Source: Arthrobacter agilis (GTDB lineage Bacteria; Actinomycetota; Actinomycetes; Actinomycetales; Micrococcaceae). Taken from it: a DNA stretch of 64,000 nucleotides. A model generated the notes under the pieces. That model did not search any database and was not told where the DNA came from. It saw only the letters and a program-made list of their open reading frames with translations. The stretch lies in assembly GCF_006494655.1 (NCBI RefSeq), contig NZ_VHIM01000003.1, positions 372,001-436,000 of the forward strand, read 5' to 3'. Made by a program: the position numbers and the translations under genes. This document shows, piece by piece, positions 48,777-57,955 of the stretch; position 1 is the first letter of the stretch; each line of letters starts with the position of its first letter.

Positions 48777-50117
48777 TCAGGCGAGGACGGCCCAGGCCTG
48801 CGGCGGCAGCACCACGCGTCCGTCGCCGAGCCCGGCCTGGCCCGCGAGGATGGTGCCCTCACCAGCGGCGTCGACCGCCTGCTCCTGGGCGGAGACGTTG
48901 AGGGCCACCAGCAGGTGGTCCGGCCCCTCGGGGGTGGTGTCGGAGGGAGCGGCCGTCACCCGGTACACGAGCACCTCGTTGGTCAGATGCACCACCTCGG
49001 TGGTGGCCCGGTGCAGCCAGGAGTGCCGCCGGCGGACCCCGATCAGGTCCTGGTGCAGCGCGAGGAGCGGCGCCCCGACGGGGGAGAGGTCAGCGGGTGA
49101 GGCCGGGAAGATCGGCCGGACGTCGTCGTCGCCTCCCACCCTGTCCTCCTTGACGCCGCGGTACCCCTGCTCGTCGCCGTAATAGATGGACGGTGTGCCG
49201 CCCAGCGTGAGCAGCAGGACGACGGCGTGCGCCACCAGGGCGGGATCCTGCAGCTTGCTCGCGATGCGGGTGACGTCGTGGTTCCCCACGAAGGTCAGGG
49301 GAGCGAACGAGGCCAGGAGGGCGTTGTGGCGTTCGAGCGCGGCGGCGAGCTCGAAGAAGTTGGCGTCGTTGAGGGAACTCCACACCGCCTTCCACAGTTC
49401 GTACTGGGTCGCGGAATCGAGCCCCCCTGCTCCCACCTCGGCGGCGTAGTCCCCGTGGATGTACTCGCCGACGAAGTAGGCGTCCGGGTGGGAGGCGCGC
49501 ACGCGAGCGGTGACGTCAGCCCAGAAGGCTGAGGGGACCGCGTAGGCGGCATCGAGACGCCAGCCATCGGCACCGCGCTCCAGCCAGTACTGCATGACCT
49601 CCACGACGAAGTCGGCGACCTCCGGCTCACCGTGGTTCAGGGCGACGAGGTGGTGGTGTCCCTCGAAATCACGATAGGTCGGCTCATCCCCTTCCAGGAC
49701 GTCCTCCGGCCACTCGAGGTCGAACCAGGGCGCCGAGACCGACGCCGGGCCGGTCCGGAGGACGTCCTGGAAGGGGGCGAAGGATCTCCCCACGTGGTTG
49801 AACACACCGTCGAGGAGGATGCGCAGACCGCGCCGGTGGGCCTCGGCCACGAGGGTGTCGAAATCCTCGAGGGTGCCGAGCCGCGGGTCGACGCCGAAGT
49901 AGTCGGTGGTGTCGTACCCGTGGGTCTCGGAGCGGAAGACGGGGCCGAGGGCCAACCCGGAGGCCCCGAGCCCGATCACGTAGTCGAGCCAGGGAACGAG
50001 ATCGAGCAGCCTGTGCGCGGCGGACGGCTGGTCCGTGACCGCCTGCTCGGCGCCCACGAACCCCAGCGGATAGACCTGCCACCAGATGGCGTGCCGGGAC
50101 CAGTCGGGAGGGTTCAC
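48777..50117 (-). CDS. Alpha-amylase-family (GH13) enzyme
   Basis: A 446-residue cytoplasmic GH13 enzyme. Conserved regions are DGVFNHVGR (about 103-111), GWRLDAAYA with nucleophile D189, FVGEYIH with acid/base E218 and FVGNHDVT with D281. No signal peptide and no carbohydrate-binding module. The short length resembles intracellular maltogenic or cyclomaltodextrinase-like relatives. GTG 50117 follows AGGAAAGAAG; the frame stays open upstream without homology. It may act on maltodextrins together with the GH15 and GH65 enzymes of this window, though they are not in one operon. Confidence 0.92.
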   Translation of the reverse strand: MNPPDWSRHAIWWQVYPLGFVGAEQAVTDQPSAAHRLLDLVPWLDYVIGLGASGLALGPVFRSETHGYDTTDYFGVDPRLGTLEDFDTLVAEAHRRGLRILLDGVFNHVGRSFAPFQDVLRTGPASVSAPWFDLEWPEDVLEGDEPTYRDFEGHHHLVALNHGEPEVADFVVEVMQYWLERGADGWRLDAAYAVPSAFWADVTARVRASHPDAYFVGEYIHGDYAAEVGAGGLDSATQYELWKAVWSSLNDANFFELAAALERHNALLASFAPLTFVGNHDVTRIASKLQDPALVAHAVVLLLTLGGTPSIYYGDEQGYRGVKEDRVGGDDDVRPIFPASPADLSPVGAPLLALHQDLIGVRRRHSWLHRATTEVVHLTNEVLVYRVTAAPSDTTPEGPDHLLVALNVSAQEQAVDAAGEGTILAGQAGLGDGRVVLPPQAWAVLA

Positions 50118-50191
50118 GGGATCTTCTTTCCTCGGGTCGTCGAGCCACCCAGGGGCCGCGGGTGATCCTGCCAGCCTACGCGGGACGCCGG

Positions 50192-50635
50192 TCACCCCGC
50201 CTGATCGAACCGGGCTCCGTCCGAGGCGAGCTGTCGGATGTCGCCGGGCTCCACCTGGGCCGCCTCGGCGATGTCCACGATGGCGGCGCCGGAGCGGGCG
50301 GCGTCCAGTACCGCGGCTTCGAGGTCTGCGGTGGCCTGGTCCAGGTGCCAGCGGGCGGACTCGACGTCGGCGGCCGCGGTGGCCAGCCGACGGAGTGTGG
50401 GGGAGAGCCCACGGTCCGCGGGATCCTCGTGGGCCAGCTGGAAACCGCAGGCGCAGGCCCAGACGAGTTCGACGTCGTCCGTGCTCTGCTGCGCGATCAT
50501 GCCGTAGGAGGAACCGCGGTAGGAGGTCTCGCGGAGCGTCATCGGGTCTCCGCAGTGGAGGGGGGCGCCCATGGCGGTGTCCCCTGTGCCGGTGGCGTCG
50601 ATGGGTCCGATGGTGGAACTGATGGCCTGTGTCAT
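50192..50635 (-). CDS. Hypothetical protein with CxC/Cys cluster and helical C-terminus
   Basis: A 147-residue protein. The N-terminal half has LHCGDPM and WACACGFQL, a possible zinc site, and the C-terminal half is an Ala-rich helical stretch with RSGAAIVDIAEAAQVEPGDIRQLA, resembling a helix-turn-helix. GAGGGAG lies six bases before the ATG. I do not recognise the family. Twin AACTAGTT repeats lie 43 bases upstream. Confidence 0.65.
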   Translation of the reverse strand: MTQAISSTIGPIDATGTGDTAMGAPLHCGDPMTLRETSYRGSSYGMIAQQSTDDVELVWACACGFQLAHEDPADRGLSPTLRRLATAAADVESARWHLDQATADLEAAVLDAARSGAAIVDIAEAAQVEPGDIRQLASDGARFDQAG

Positions 50636-50677
50636 GGCTCCCTCGTCTTTCGAGCAGGAATGCGAACCATACTGTCA

Positions 50678-50698
50678 ACTAGTTCGCCTAACTAGTTA
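50678..50698. repeat. Twin AACTAGTT palindromes upstream of the Cys-cluster gene
   Basis: AACTAGTT at 50678-50685 and again at 50691-50698, separated by CGCCT. Each unit is itself a palindrome and the centre-to-centre distance is 13 bases. On the minus strand TTGACA (50681-50676) overlaps the proximal copy and could be a -35 element for the gene starting at 50635. Confidence 0.5.
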
Positions 50699-50779
50699 TA
50701 TGTGTCCCGAGCGGGTGCTGTCCATTCACGATTCGGCCGGCCTCCGGGGCTGCTGCCGGGCGCGCCTGCTGCATTCCTG

Positions 50780-51532
50780 TCAGTCGCGGCGGGCCGCAGC
50801 GAGGGCCGCGTCGATGAGGTCCTCGAGTTCGTCCTGCGTGTCGTCGGCCAGGGCGTCCTTCGCCGTCCTGACAGCCGTGACGGCGAGATCCCCCCGCGTG
50901 CCCACGATGGTCATGGTCTGCTGACGCCCGCCATCGGCGGACGTCTGGACGGTCGTCGTCCCGACCGTCGTGTCCGCATCCGTAGCGGCCTCGAGGGGCT
51001 CGACGGTCTGCTCGATCGCCACGCCCTGGGCTTCGACGGTGAAGGACGAGCATGCCCCGAGGGCCTCGGCGCTTGCACTCCCGCCGTCCGACGACGACCC
51101 GATGTCCGGCGAGGAGGCCGCGGAGACGATGGTCTGGATTGCATCCCCGTCGGAGCTGGAGACGCCCGTGGCGATCCCTGCCCCCTCCGGCGCGTCCAGG
51201 CTGTTGGACACGAAGACGGAGCACTCCGCGGGAGAGACCGTCACCGCGTCGAGGAACTGGCGTGCCTGGTCCATGCTCTGCCTGATCTGCTCCGTGGGGA
51301 TCAGCTGCAGGGGTGAGCCGTCGGCCTCGGTGATCCCTCCGACAACGGTCGCCAGCTCGTCGGAGGAGTAGGAACCCGTTTCGTCGGGTTCGGCCCCGGT
51401 GCTCGCCGATGCGGCCGCCGTCGGCTGGCCGGCTGCCGGCGTCGATTCCTCGCCCGGCTCCGCTGACGCGCATCCCGTCAGCACGAGGAGGGTGGCGAGG
51501 GCGAGGCCCGTGAACGGGGTGGAACGGGGCAT
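50780..51532 (-). CDS. Secreted lipoprotein of unknown function
   Basis: A 250-residue lipoprotein: signal FTGLALATLLVLTGC with lipobox LTGC, a Ser/Thr/Ala/Glu linker of about 35 residues, then a globular domain (ELATVVGGITEADGSPLQLIPTEQ, AECSVFVSNSLDAPEGAG, VRTAKDALADDTQDELEDLIDAAL) with three Cys. The layout resembles actinobacterial sensor-like or DUF5642-type lipoproteins, but I cannot name the family. GAAGG lies six bases before ATG 51532. Confidence 0.78.
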   Translation of the reverse strand: MPRSTPFTGLALATLLVLTGCASAEPGEESTPAAGQPTAAASASTGAEPDETGSYSSDELATVVGGITEADGSPLQLIPTEQIRQSMDQARQFLDAVTVSPAECSVFVSNSLDAPEGAGIATGVSSSDGDAIQTIVSAASSPDIGSSSDGGSASAEALGACSSFTVEAQGVAIEQTVEPLEAATDADTTVGTTTVQTSADGGRQQTMTIVGTRGDLAVTAVRTAKDALADDTQDELEDLIDAALAAARRD

Positions 51533-51576
51533 GGTCATCCTTCGGTCGCTGCCGGGCCGGGCCCGCTCCGGCAAGG

Positions 51577-52464
51577 CTACACAACCCGGCCGGGCAGGCC
51601 TCCCAGCCTTGCACGGCCGGTGGGTATGCCCGGGTTCCGCCCGGTGCGCCGGTAGATCCCGGCGCAGAACGCCACGAGCAGCAGGACGTGCAGGGCGTCC
51701 CCGCCGTAGTACATCAGCTGGGCTGCCTGCTCCACGTCGGCCCGGGCCGCCTGGACGCCCGCCGTGGAGTACAGGTGTTTCGACACGATGCCGTGCACCG
51801 CGATGGAGGCGACGACGGCTGCACCGCGGAGCGTCGGCGACGCACGGCGCGGGTGGGGATCCCTGCCGACGACGGCGTACGCGAACAGGGTGCCTGCTGC
51901 GACGAAGTGCACGTGGATCAGCGGTCCCAGCACTGGGTGGTGCAGCAGGGGAAGCATGGTTCCGTCCCAGTAGAGGACCGCCAGGGGGACCGATGTGAGC
52001 AGCAGGCCCGTCAGCGGGTGGGCGAGGGCCTGCAGCGGGCGGGCGCGGGCGGCCCGGCTGTAGCCCCGTCCCACGCGGGCCGGTACGGCACGCAGGAAGA
52101 GTGTCACGGGGGCGCCGAGGACGAGCAGGAGCGGGACGAGCATGCCGAGGACGAGATGGACGGCGGTATGCACGGTGAGACTGGCCGCGGCCGCCGTCGC
52201 GACCGGCCCCGTGGTCACGACCAGGCCGAAGCCCGCGCCCCCGAGCCAGGACACCGTTCGGCGGACGGGCCACGCTGTCCGTCCGCGGAGTACCGCCACG
52301 CGGCCCGCGACGAGGTAGGCGACGGCGACGGCGAGCCAGAGGAGCACGACAGCGATCTGCGCTGCGACGTCCCCCGCGGTGCCCGGCGAGGGACCGGCGG
52401 CACCGGGAGGGTGGTGCTGCAGCGCGTACGGAACGGCCTCCGGGATCCGGGCTGTGAGGGACAT
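51577..52464 (-). CDS. CtaG/Caa3-type cytochrome c oxidase assembly protein
   Basis: A 295-residue membrane protein with seven predicted helices. The patterns LTVHTAVHLVLGMLVPLLLVLGAPVTLFLRA, HPVLGPLIHVHFVAAGTLFAYAVVGRDP and SKHLYSTAGVQAARADVEQAAQLMYYGGDALHVLLLVAFCAGIY are those of the CtaG_Caa3 family, thought to help assemble copper centres of cytochrome oxidases. It follows the DUF2243 gene by 22 bases on the same strand; no oxidase subunits are present. Confidence 0.85.
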   Translation of the reverse strand: MSLTARIPEAVPYALQHHPPGAAGPSPGTAGDVAAQIAVVLLWLAVAVAYLVAGRVAVLRGRTAWPVRRTVSWLGGAGFGLVVTTGPVATAAAASLTVHTAVHLVLGMLVPLLLVLGAPVTLFLRAVPARVGRGYSRAARARPLQALAHPLTGLLLTSVPLAVLYWDGTMLPLLHHPVLGPLIHVHFVAAGTLFAYAVVGRDPHPRRASPTLRGAAVVASIAVHGIVSKHLYSTAGVQAARADVEQAAQLMYYGGDALHVLLLVAFCAGIYRRTGRNPGIPTGRARLGGLPGRVV

Positions 52465-52486
52465 GGTGTACGTCTGCCCGGGCGGA

Positions 52487-52999
52487 TCAGCGGTTGCGCT
52501 GGTGGTCGTGAAGGGCGCCCCGCAGGACGACGAGCCCTGCCAGGAGGAAGGCGAGGGCGGCGCCGTTCCACACCAGGTCGTAGGGGAGCAGGTCCACGCC
52601 GTACCGGATCTCGTGCAGGCCCAGCACCTTGTGGTGCACCACGCCGTCGAACAGTTGGAAGGTCCCGATGCCCACCAGGATCCCTCCCACCCACCAGCGG
52701 GTCCGCACGGCACGACGCCGGCGGAGGTCGGCGAAGAGGAACAGCGAAGCGACGGTCGCGAACCAGCTGAAGGCGTGGAACAGGCCGTCGGACACGAGCC
52801 CCGCAGCGCCGGTGGAGCGGTCGTAGAAGTGGTGCCAGTGCAGGAGCTGGTGGAAGACGGCCTCGTCCAGGAAGGCGACGATGCCGCAGCCGAACAGGAA
52901 GCCGACCAGGATGTTGCGGCGATGGAGGGGCGTCTCCTCGCCCTGGCGGGAGGCGGCGGAGGGTGGCGTGGACGAAGCGATGATGTCCCTCGCTGTCAT
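52487..52999 (-). CDS. DUF2243 membrane protein
   Basis: A 170-residue protein with four membrane segments and conserved His clusters: FLDEAVFHQLLHWHHFYD and LFDGVVHHKVLGLHEIRYG, the hallmark of DUF2243. Such His pairs could bind copper or haem. ATG 52999 is preferred, with GAGAAACG upstream. Co-transcribed with the CtaG-type gene, so a joint role in metal handling for respiration is reasonable inference. Confidence 0.87.
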   Translation of the reverse strand: MTARDIIASSTPPSAASRQGEETPLHRRNILVGFLFGCGIVAFLDEAVFHQLLHWHHFYDRSTGAAGLVSDGLFHAFSWFATVASLFLFADLRRRRAVRTRWWVGGILVGIGTFQLFDGVVHHKVLGLHEIRYGVDLLPYDLVWNGAALAFLLAGLVVLRGALHDHQRNR

Positions 53000-53126
53000 T
53001 GTCGTTTCTCGGGCGGCCGGGTCGACCATGAGGTGGACCGACGCGGCCAGCCTGCCAGCGGCCGGAGCGCGGGTCCACTGCCCGGCCTGCGTCACTGATC
53101 CCTTGACGCGGGCGCGGAGGCGCTCC

Positions 53127-53447
53127 TCAGGAAGCCTTCTCGCCGTACCACCAGTGGGGCCGCTCTACCGGGCGCGGTCGCATCAGCGGCAGGGCGACCA
53201 CGACGGCGGATCGGCGGGGGTGGGTCAGGATCATCGTGATGACGCCGAGCAGTGCGGACGGGATGGACACCAGCACCGCCACGGCCAGTGCGTACACCGC
53301 GAGCGCGGCATGCACCGGCGAGTGGTAGAGACCTTCCATCGAGGCTGCGCTGCCGAGCCACAGCCACGACCAGAACAGGCCGATGGCGAACAGCAGTGTT
53401 CGCGCGCGCCTGTAACGCAACGGATATCGCACCCGCCCACGCTTCAT
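53127..53447 (-). CDS. Small membrane protein (106 aa)
   Basis: Basic N-terminus MKRGRVRYPLRYRRAR, then two membrane segments (TLLFAIGLFWSWLWLGSAA and VYALAVAVLVSIPSALLGVITMIL) and a Pro/Trp-rich tail. GGGGAGACGAAT stands directly before the ATG. It diverges from the hydrolase at 53500 across 52 bases. Family not recognised. Confidence 0.7.
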   Translation of the reverse strand: MKRGRVRYPLRYRRARTLLFAIGLFWSWLWLGSAASMEGLYHSPVHAALAVYALAVAVLVSIPSALLGVITMILTHPRRSAVVVALPLMRPRPVERPHWWYGEKAS

Positions 53448-53499
53448 ATTCGTCTCCCCAGACTTATGTTTCGGATCCCGCCCCAGGCAGGATCACTGG

Positions 53500-54591
53500 A
53501 TGAATCCTAGACCGCGATTGAGGCTTTCGAGGCGTCCGATACGAGAATGGGATGTGGCTGAAACTGGTGGGTCGATGCAGCGCCCGGACATTCGCGTACA
53601 GAGGGTCGAAGGTGACGGCGTGTGGGCCCGCGTCTCATCGACCGGAGAGCCCGGGAAGCGCGCGTTCGTGCTGGTCTCCGGCATAGGCGTGTCCTCGCAC
53701 TACTTCGAGCAGCTCGCTCCCCATCTGCTGCAGTTCGGCCCGGTCTACGCGCTCGACCTGCCGGGTTTCGGCGGAGTCCCGCACGCCCTCCGCGCCCTCT
53801 CGATCGGTCAGTTCGCCGACCTCGTCGGGACGGCGATCGATGAGCTCGGCCTCGACGATCCCATCGTCGTCGGGCATTCGATGGGAACGCAGATCTGCAC
53901 CGATCTCGCGGCGTCACGGCCGCAGATCTCCACCCTCGTCCTCATCAGCCCCGTGATCGACGCGGCGGCGCGCTCCACCCCGGTCCAGGCCGGGCGGTTC
54001 CTCCGGGCAAGCCTGCACGAGCCGTTCCGCGTCAAGCTCCTCGCCGTCGTCGCCTACCTGACGTGCGGCTTCGGGTGGTTCTTCAAGATCCTGCCGCGCA
54101 TGATGTCCTACCCGATCGAGCTGACCGCCCGGGGTGTGGGGGCCTCCACGCTGATCATCCGCGGCGGGCACGACGCCGTCTGCCCGCGTCCGTGGGCAAC
54201 GCGTCTGGCGGGGGCGTTCCCGCACGCGGCCGACGTCGTCGAGATCGAAGGGGCTGCACACTCGGTGATGCATGCCCACGCCCGCGAGGTCGCGGATCTG
54301 TGCGTGCGGCACGCCTCCGGCGAGCTCGGGGAACGACCGATCGGAGAGGACGGGGCGGCCGGGCGGGGTCCTCGCGCGGACCGGGACGCTGCACGAGGCG
54401 GACCCCTCACGGTGGTCCCGGAGCTGCCGCGCCAGGAGGCGTCCCTCGATCCGGTCGATGCGCTCCGCGCCGTCGCGGACGAGGTGGAGGGGGTCGCCAT
54501 CGAGCTGAAGGGCAACCGGACGGACGACGACCACCTCGTGGAACGCGGCCGCGAGCAGCAGGCCGAAGCCCGTTCCAGGGGGCGCGACTAG
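53500..54591 (+). CDS. Alpha/beta-hydrolase
   Basis: A 363-residue hydrolase. FVLVSGIGVSSHYF forms the oxyanion region, GHSMGTQ carries the nucleophile S127, GGHDAVCP the acid Asp, and GAAHSVMH the His. The last ~90 residues (after SGELGERPIGED) are charged and non-homologous, ending in ERGREQQAEARSRGRD. AGGATC precedes ATG 53500; a start at the internal Met26 is possible. Substrate unknown. Confidence 0.87.
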   Translation: MNPRPRLRLSRRPIREWDVAETGGSMQRPDIRVQRVEGDGVWARVSSTGEPGKRAFVLVSGIGVSSHYFEQLAPHLLQFGPVYALDLPGFGGVPHALRALSIGQFADLVGTAIDELGLDDPIVVGHSMGTQICTDLAASRPQISTLVLISPVIDAAARSTPVQAGRFLRASLHEPFRVKLLAVVAYLTCGFGWFFKILPRMMSYPIELTARGVGASTLIIRGGHDAVCPRPWATRLAGAFPHAADVVEIEGAAHSVMHAHAREVADLCVRHASGELGERPIGEDGAAGRGPRADRDAARGGPLTVVPELPRQEASLDPVDALRAVADEVEGVAIELKGNRTDDDHLVERGREQQAEARSRGRD

Positions 54592-54601
54592 GCCGTCCGG
54601 C

Positions 54602-55891
54602 TCAGCGCGTCATCGCCGCCTCCGGAAGGTCCACGTCCGCCGTCGCGTCACCGAGGAGCCGCACGTGGTCGGGTGTGAGGTCCTCGATGCGGTTGACGCC
54701 GAGCAACTGCATGGTGCGGGCCGTCTCCGTGCCGAGGATCTCGATGGTGCGGTCGACACCCTTGCGCCCTCCTGCCATCAGCCCGTAGAGATAGGCACGT
54801 CCGATCAGCGTGAAGTCCGCACCGAGGGCCATCGCCGCCACGATGTCGCCGCCACTCATGATCCCCGTATCGAGGATGATGGCCGTCTTGCCCTTGAGCT
54901 CGGCGGCGACGCGCGGCAGGAGGTGCAGGGGGATCGGGGCGCGGTCGAGCTGACGGCCGCCGTGGTTGGAGAGGATGATGCCGTCCGCTCCGTGGTCCAC
55001 GGCCTGCTTGGCGTCGTCGAGGGTCTGGATGCCCTTGACCACGAGGTTGCCCTTCCAGACGCTGCGCAGCCAGTCGAGGTCCTCGTAGGTGAGCGTGGGG
55101 TCGAACATCGAGTTGATGAGGTCGGCGACCGTACCCGAGTAGCGCGAGAGCGAAGCGAAGGAAAGCGGTTCGTGGGTGAGGAAGTTGAACCACCACGCCG
55201 GCCGGTAGGAGGCGTCGAGAACGGTCTTCAGTGTCAGAGCCGGCGGGATGGTCATGCCGTTGCGGACATCCCGGAGGCGGGCCCCGGCAACCGCTGTGTC
55301 CACGGTGACCATGAGTGTGTCGTTGCCGGCCGCGGCTGCGCGGGCGATCAGTTCCATGGAGCGCTCGCGGTCCGTCCACAGGTACAGCTGAAACCAGTTG
55401 CGGCCGTTCGGCGCAGCCTCGGCGACGTCCTCGATGGAGGCGGTCCCCATGGTGGACAGCGTGTAGGGGATCCCTGCGGCCTCGGCGGCCTGTGATCCGG
55501 CGTACTCGCCCTCCGACTGCATCATGCGGGTGAAACCCGTGGGCGCGATACCGAAGGGCAGCGCCGACGTCCGGCCGAGGATCGGGGTGGCGGTGCTGAC
55601 GGTCCGGACGTCCCGCAGGATCCCCGGGCGGAACTCGAGGTCGAGGAAGGCCTCCCGTGCCCGTCCGAGGGAGATCTCGGCCTCGGCCGCGCCGTCGGTG
55701 TAGTCGAAGGGTGCGGTCGGCGTCCGGCGCTTGGCCATGTCGCGGAGATCCCAGACGGTATTGGCCCGCCTCAGGCGCGAGGCGGCACTGAACTCCGGCC
55801 TCTTGAACTGCATGAGGGGCGCGAGGTCGGCGACCTTCGGGACACGGCGCCGGAGGGCCGGCGGGACGGATGAACTGGCGGGGAGGTTCAT
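54602..55891 (-). CDS. lldD: FMN-dependent L-lactate dehydrogenase / alpha-hydroxy-acid oxidase
   Basis: A 429-residue FMN alpha-hydroxy-acid dehydrogenase. [12 protein letters not shown] binds FMN, and the active-site His310 and Arg313 lie in [40 protein letters not shown] is the phosphate-binding end. The N-terminal extension resembles actinobacterial LldD. A FadR-type regulator is divergent and a TGGTCCTACCA operator lies between them, as in lactate regulons, which supports lactate as substrate. AAAGG precedes the ATG. Confidence 0.9.
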   Translation of the reverse strand: MNLPASSSVPPALRRRVPKVADLAPLMQFKRPEFSAASRLRRANTVWDLRDMAKRRTPTAPFDYTDGAAEAEISLGRAREAFLDLEFRPGILRDVRTVSTATPILGRTSALPFGIAPTGFTRMMQSEGEYAGSQAAEAAGIPYTLSTMGTASIEDVAEAAPNGRNWFQLYLWTDRERSMELIARAAAAGNDTLMVTVDTAVAGARLRDVRNGMTIPPALTLKTVLDASYRPAWWFNFLTHEPLSFASLSRYSGTVADLINSMFDPTLTYEDLDWLRSVWKGNLVVKGIQTLDDAKQAVDHGADGIILSNHGGRQLDRAPIPLHLLPRVAAELKGKTAIILDTGIMSGGDIVAAMALGADFTLIGRAYLYGLMAGGRKGVDRTIEILGTETARTMQLLGVNRIEDLTPDHVRLLGDATADVDLPEAAMTR

Positions 55892-55966
55892 GGAGGGGCC
55901 TTTGCTCGGTGCTCGGGAAGGCGGTGGCCGCAGGGCTGTCTGAGGCCTGACCACAGATCCTACGTC

Positions 55967-55983
55967 GTGTGGTCCTACCACAC
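55967..55983. promoter_or_regulatory. FadR/LldR-type operator between lldD and its regulator
   Basis: GTGTGGT-CCT-ACCACAC: 7-bp arms, three-base spacer. The core TGGTCCTACCA fits the TNGTNNNACNA consensus of the FadR subfamily of GntR regulators. It lies 17 bases before the regulator ATG and 76 bases before lldD. Confidence 0.8.
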
Positions 55984-55999
55984 AAGATAGGGTGGACCC

Positions 56000-56701
56000 A
56001 TGCGTACTCACCAGACCGTCTCGGCATGGCTCGAGCATGAGCTCGCAGCGGGTCGGCTGATGATCGGCTCCCGGCTGCCGGGCGAGCGCACCATGGCGGA
56101 GCAGCTCGGCATCAGCAGGGCCTCGGTGCGGGAGGGGACGCGTGTGCTCGAAGCCCTCGGCGTCGTCCGCGCCGGCGTCGGCTCCGGACCGCAGTCGGGG
56201 ACCATCGTCACGGGCAATCCCGCGCTCGCACTGGACTCGGCGCTGCGGCTGCATGTCGCGAGCGCCCACCTTCCCGTCAGGGACATCGTGGAGACGCGAC
56301 TCCTGCTGGAGGTGTGGGCGGCGGAGCATGCGTCGAAGGACTCGCCAGCACTCGACCGCGCCGCGGTCCTGCTCGATGAGATGGACGGGCACGACGACGC
56401 CCCGGCGGCCTTCCTGGAGCGTGATGCCCTGTTCCATGTGGCCCTCGCGGAAGCCGCGGGGAACGTCCTCGTGGGGGCCATGATGGGCTCGCTCCGGGGG
56501 TCGATCGCCGGCTACACACAGCGCCTCACCACGCGCCTGCCTGCCTGGGACGTCACATCGGGCCGGCTGCGCCGCGAGCACCGCGCCATCCTGGCCGCCG
56601 TCGTCGCGGGCGAGGGGGCGCGGGCGGCCGGGCTGGTGCGGGATCATATCGAAGGCTTCTACCTGGAGGCGGGAATCGACGACCGCCCGGATGCCGGTTG
56701 A
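56000..56701 (+). CDS. GntR/FadR-family regulator of the lactate gene
   Basis: A 233-residue protein: winged helix (about 5-70; [31 protein letters not shown]) and an FCD effector domain ([48 protein letters not shown]) with the Asp/His metal-ligand pattern of that family. Divergent from lldD with a fitting operator between. Probably represses lldD and itself and is released by lactate, by analogy with LldR. Confidence 0.9.
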   Translation: MRTHQTVSAWLEHELAAGRLMIGSRLPGERTMAEQLGISRASVREGTRVLEALGVVRAGVGSGPQSGTIVTGNPALALDSALRLHVASAHLPVRDIVETRLLLEVWAAEHASKDSPALDRAAVLLDEMDGHDDAPAAFLERDALFHVALAEAAGNVLVGAMMGSLRGSIAGYTQRLTTRLPAWDVTSGRLRREHRAILAAVVAGEGARAAGLVRDHIEGFYLEAGIDDRPDAG

Positions 56702-56795
56702 CAGCCTGCTGAGCTTTCCAATATGACGCAGGTCACCTAGACTGCTCCTACTGGTCGAGCAGAAGGCCGTGGACCCACCGGACGTGGAGCTGACC

Positions 56796-57443
56796 ATGGA
56801 AAACCTGCACCAGATTCTCGATCATCCCAGCGCACTCCAGGCCGTGCCGGAACGCTCCCGGGGCCCCCGATCCCGCCACCTCCTGGCACCCGCCCCGAGT
56901 CCGGAGCCTGACGTCCCGCCGGATCTGGCAGCCGTCTCGACGCGAGACCTGAGGCTCCTGTGCAATCGGGTCTACCAGCGGCTGGACACGGCCTACCCGG
57001 GCGCGGAGTCGCGTGAGCAGTACCACGCGATCGTCGGCGAACTCGAGCACCGTGAGGCCGAGGCCGAGCACAGGGGCGCCCCGGAGTCCGTCCGCGAGAC
57101 GTTCCGGGACACCTTCCGCGACAACGCACTGTTCTCCCGCTTCGAACTTTTCCGGAACGGCGTGATGGCGGGCTACGTGCAGTACGACCTGCGGGGTGGC
57201 CAGGTGCTCCTGCTCCACGCGGTGATCGATCCGAAGTTCCGCCGGATGGGCCTGGAGCTGCACCTGATGCAGGCGGTCCTGCTGAACGCCCACCGCCGAC
57301 GACTCGCCGTCATGCCGTATTGCCCGGAGGCTCAGGACTTCCTGGCTGCCCACCCGCGATACCTGGCCCTCCTCCCGACGCGGCAGCGCCGTCGTTTCAC
57401 GCAGCTCATGGAGTCGCGCGCCGGGAAGCAGGACAGCCGGTGA
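56796..57443 (+). CDS. GNAT-type N-acetyltransferase-like protein
   Basis: A 215-residue protein. The C-terminal ~90 residues ([69 protein letters not shown]) match small YjdJ/Gcn5-like acetyltransferases, with RMGLEL in the acetyl-CoA loop. The N-terminal ~110 residues ([37 protein letters not shown]) form a separate helical part. TAGACT at 56737-56742 is a likely -10. ATG 56796 was chosen over GTG 56769. The stop overlaps the next GTG. Confidence 0.8.
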   Translation: MENLHQILDHPSALQAVPERSRGPRSRHLLAPAPSPEPDVPPDLAAVSTRDLRLLCNRVYQRLDTAYPGAESREQYHAIVGELEHREAEAEHRGAPESVRETFRDTFRDNALFSRFELFRNGVMAGYVQYDLRGGQVLLLHAVIDPKFRRMGLELHLMQAVLLNAHRRRLAVMPYCPEAQDFLAAHPRYLALLPTRQRRRFTQLMESRAGKQDSR

Positions 57444-57949
57444 CGTCCGCGGAGGTGCTCGGTGAGGCTCTGAGTCGCCTGCCCGACCTGGTGCGCTCCG
57501 CCGTCGAGGGGTTGGACGCCCGTCAGCTGTCGGAGCGGCCGGGTGGTTCCGCGAACTCGGTCGCATGGCTGGTATGGCACCTGACGCGCGTGGAGGACAG
57601 CCACCTCGCGGACGCGTTCGACCGCGACGAGGTCTGGTCGGCGGACGGTTTCGCCGAGCGGTGGGGACTCGATCTCCCCCGGGAGGACACCGGGTTCGGC
57701 CACTCCTCCGCGCAGGTGGATGCCGTGCAGGTCGATTCGGCGCAGCAGCTGCTCGAGTATTTCGACGCCGTGCATCAGGTGGTCGAACGCCTCGTGGGTC
57801 AGCTGGGTGACGCCGACCTCGAGCGGGTTGTCGACGAGCAGTGGGACCCACCCGTCACCCTGCTGGTCAGGTTGGTGAGTGTGATCGACGACGCCGTGCA
57901 GCACGCCGGACAGGCAGCGTATGCCCGGGGGATCCTGACCGGGACCTGA
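57440..57949 (+). CDS. DinB/DUF664-family protein
   Basis: A 169-residue four-helix metalloprotein. SVAWLVWHLTRVEDSHLADAF carries the first His ligand and VIDDAVQHAGQAAYARGIL the C-terminal His, the DinB/DUF664 pattern found in mycothiol- or bacillithiol-dependent transferases. It starts on GTG overlapping the previous stop (GTGA), so it is in one operon with the GNAT gene. Actinobacterial members often use mycothiol. Confidence 0.85.
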   Translation: MTSAEVLGEALSRLPDLVRSAVEGLDARQLSERPGGSANSVAWLVWHLTRVEDSHLADAFDRDEVWSADGFAERWGLDLPREDTGFGHSSAQVDAVQVDSAQQLLEYFDAVHQVVERLVGQLGDADLERVVDEQWDPPVTLLVRLVSVIDDAVQHAGQAAYARGILTGT

Positions 57950-57955
57950 CGGGGA

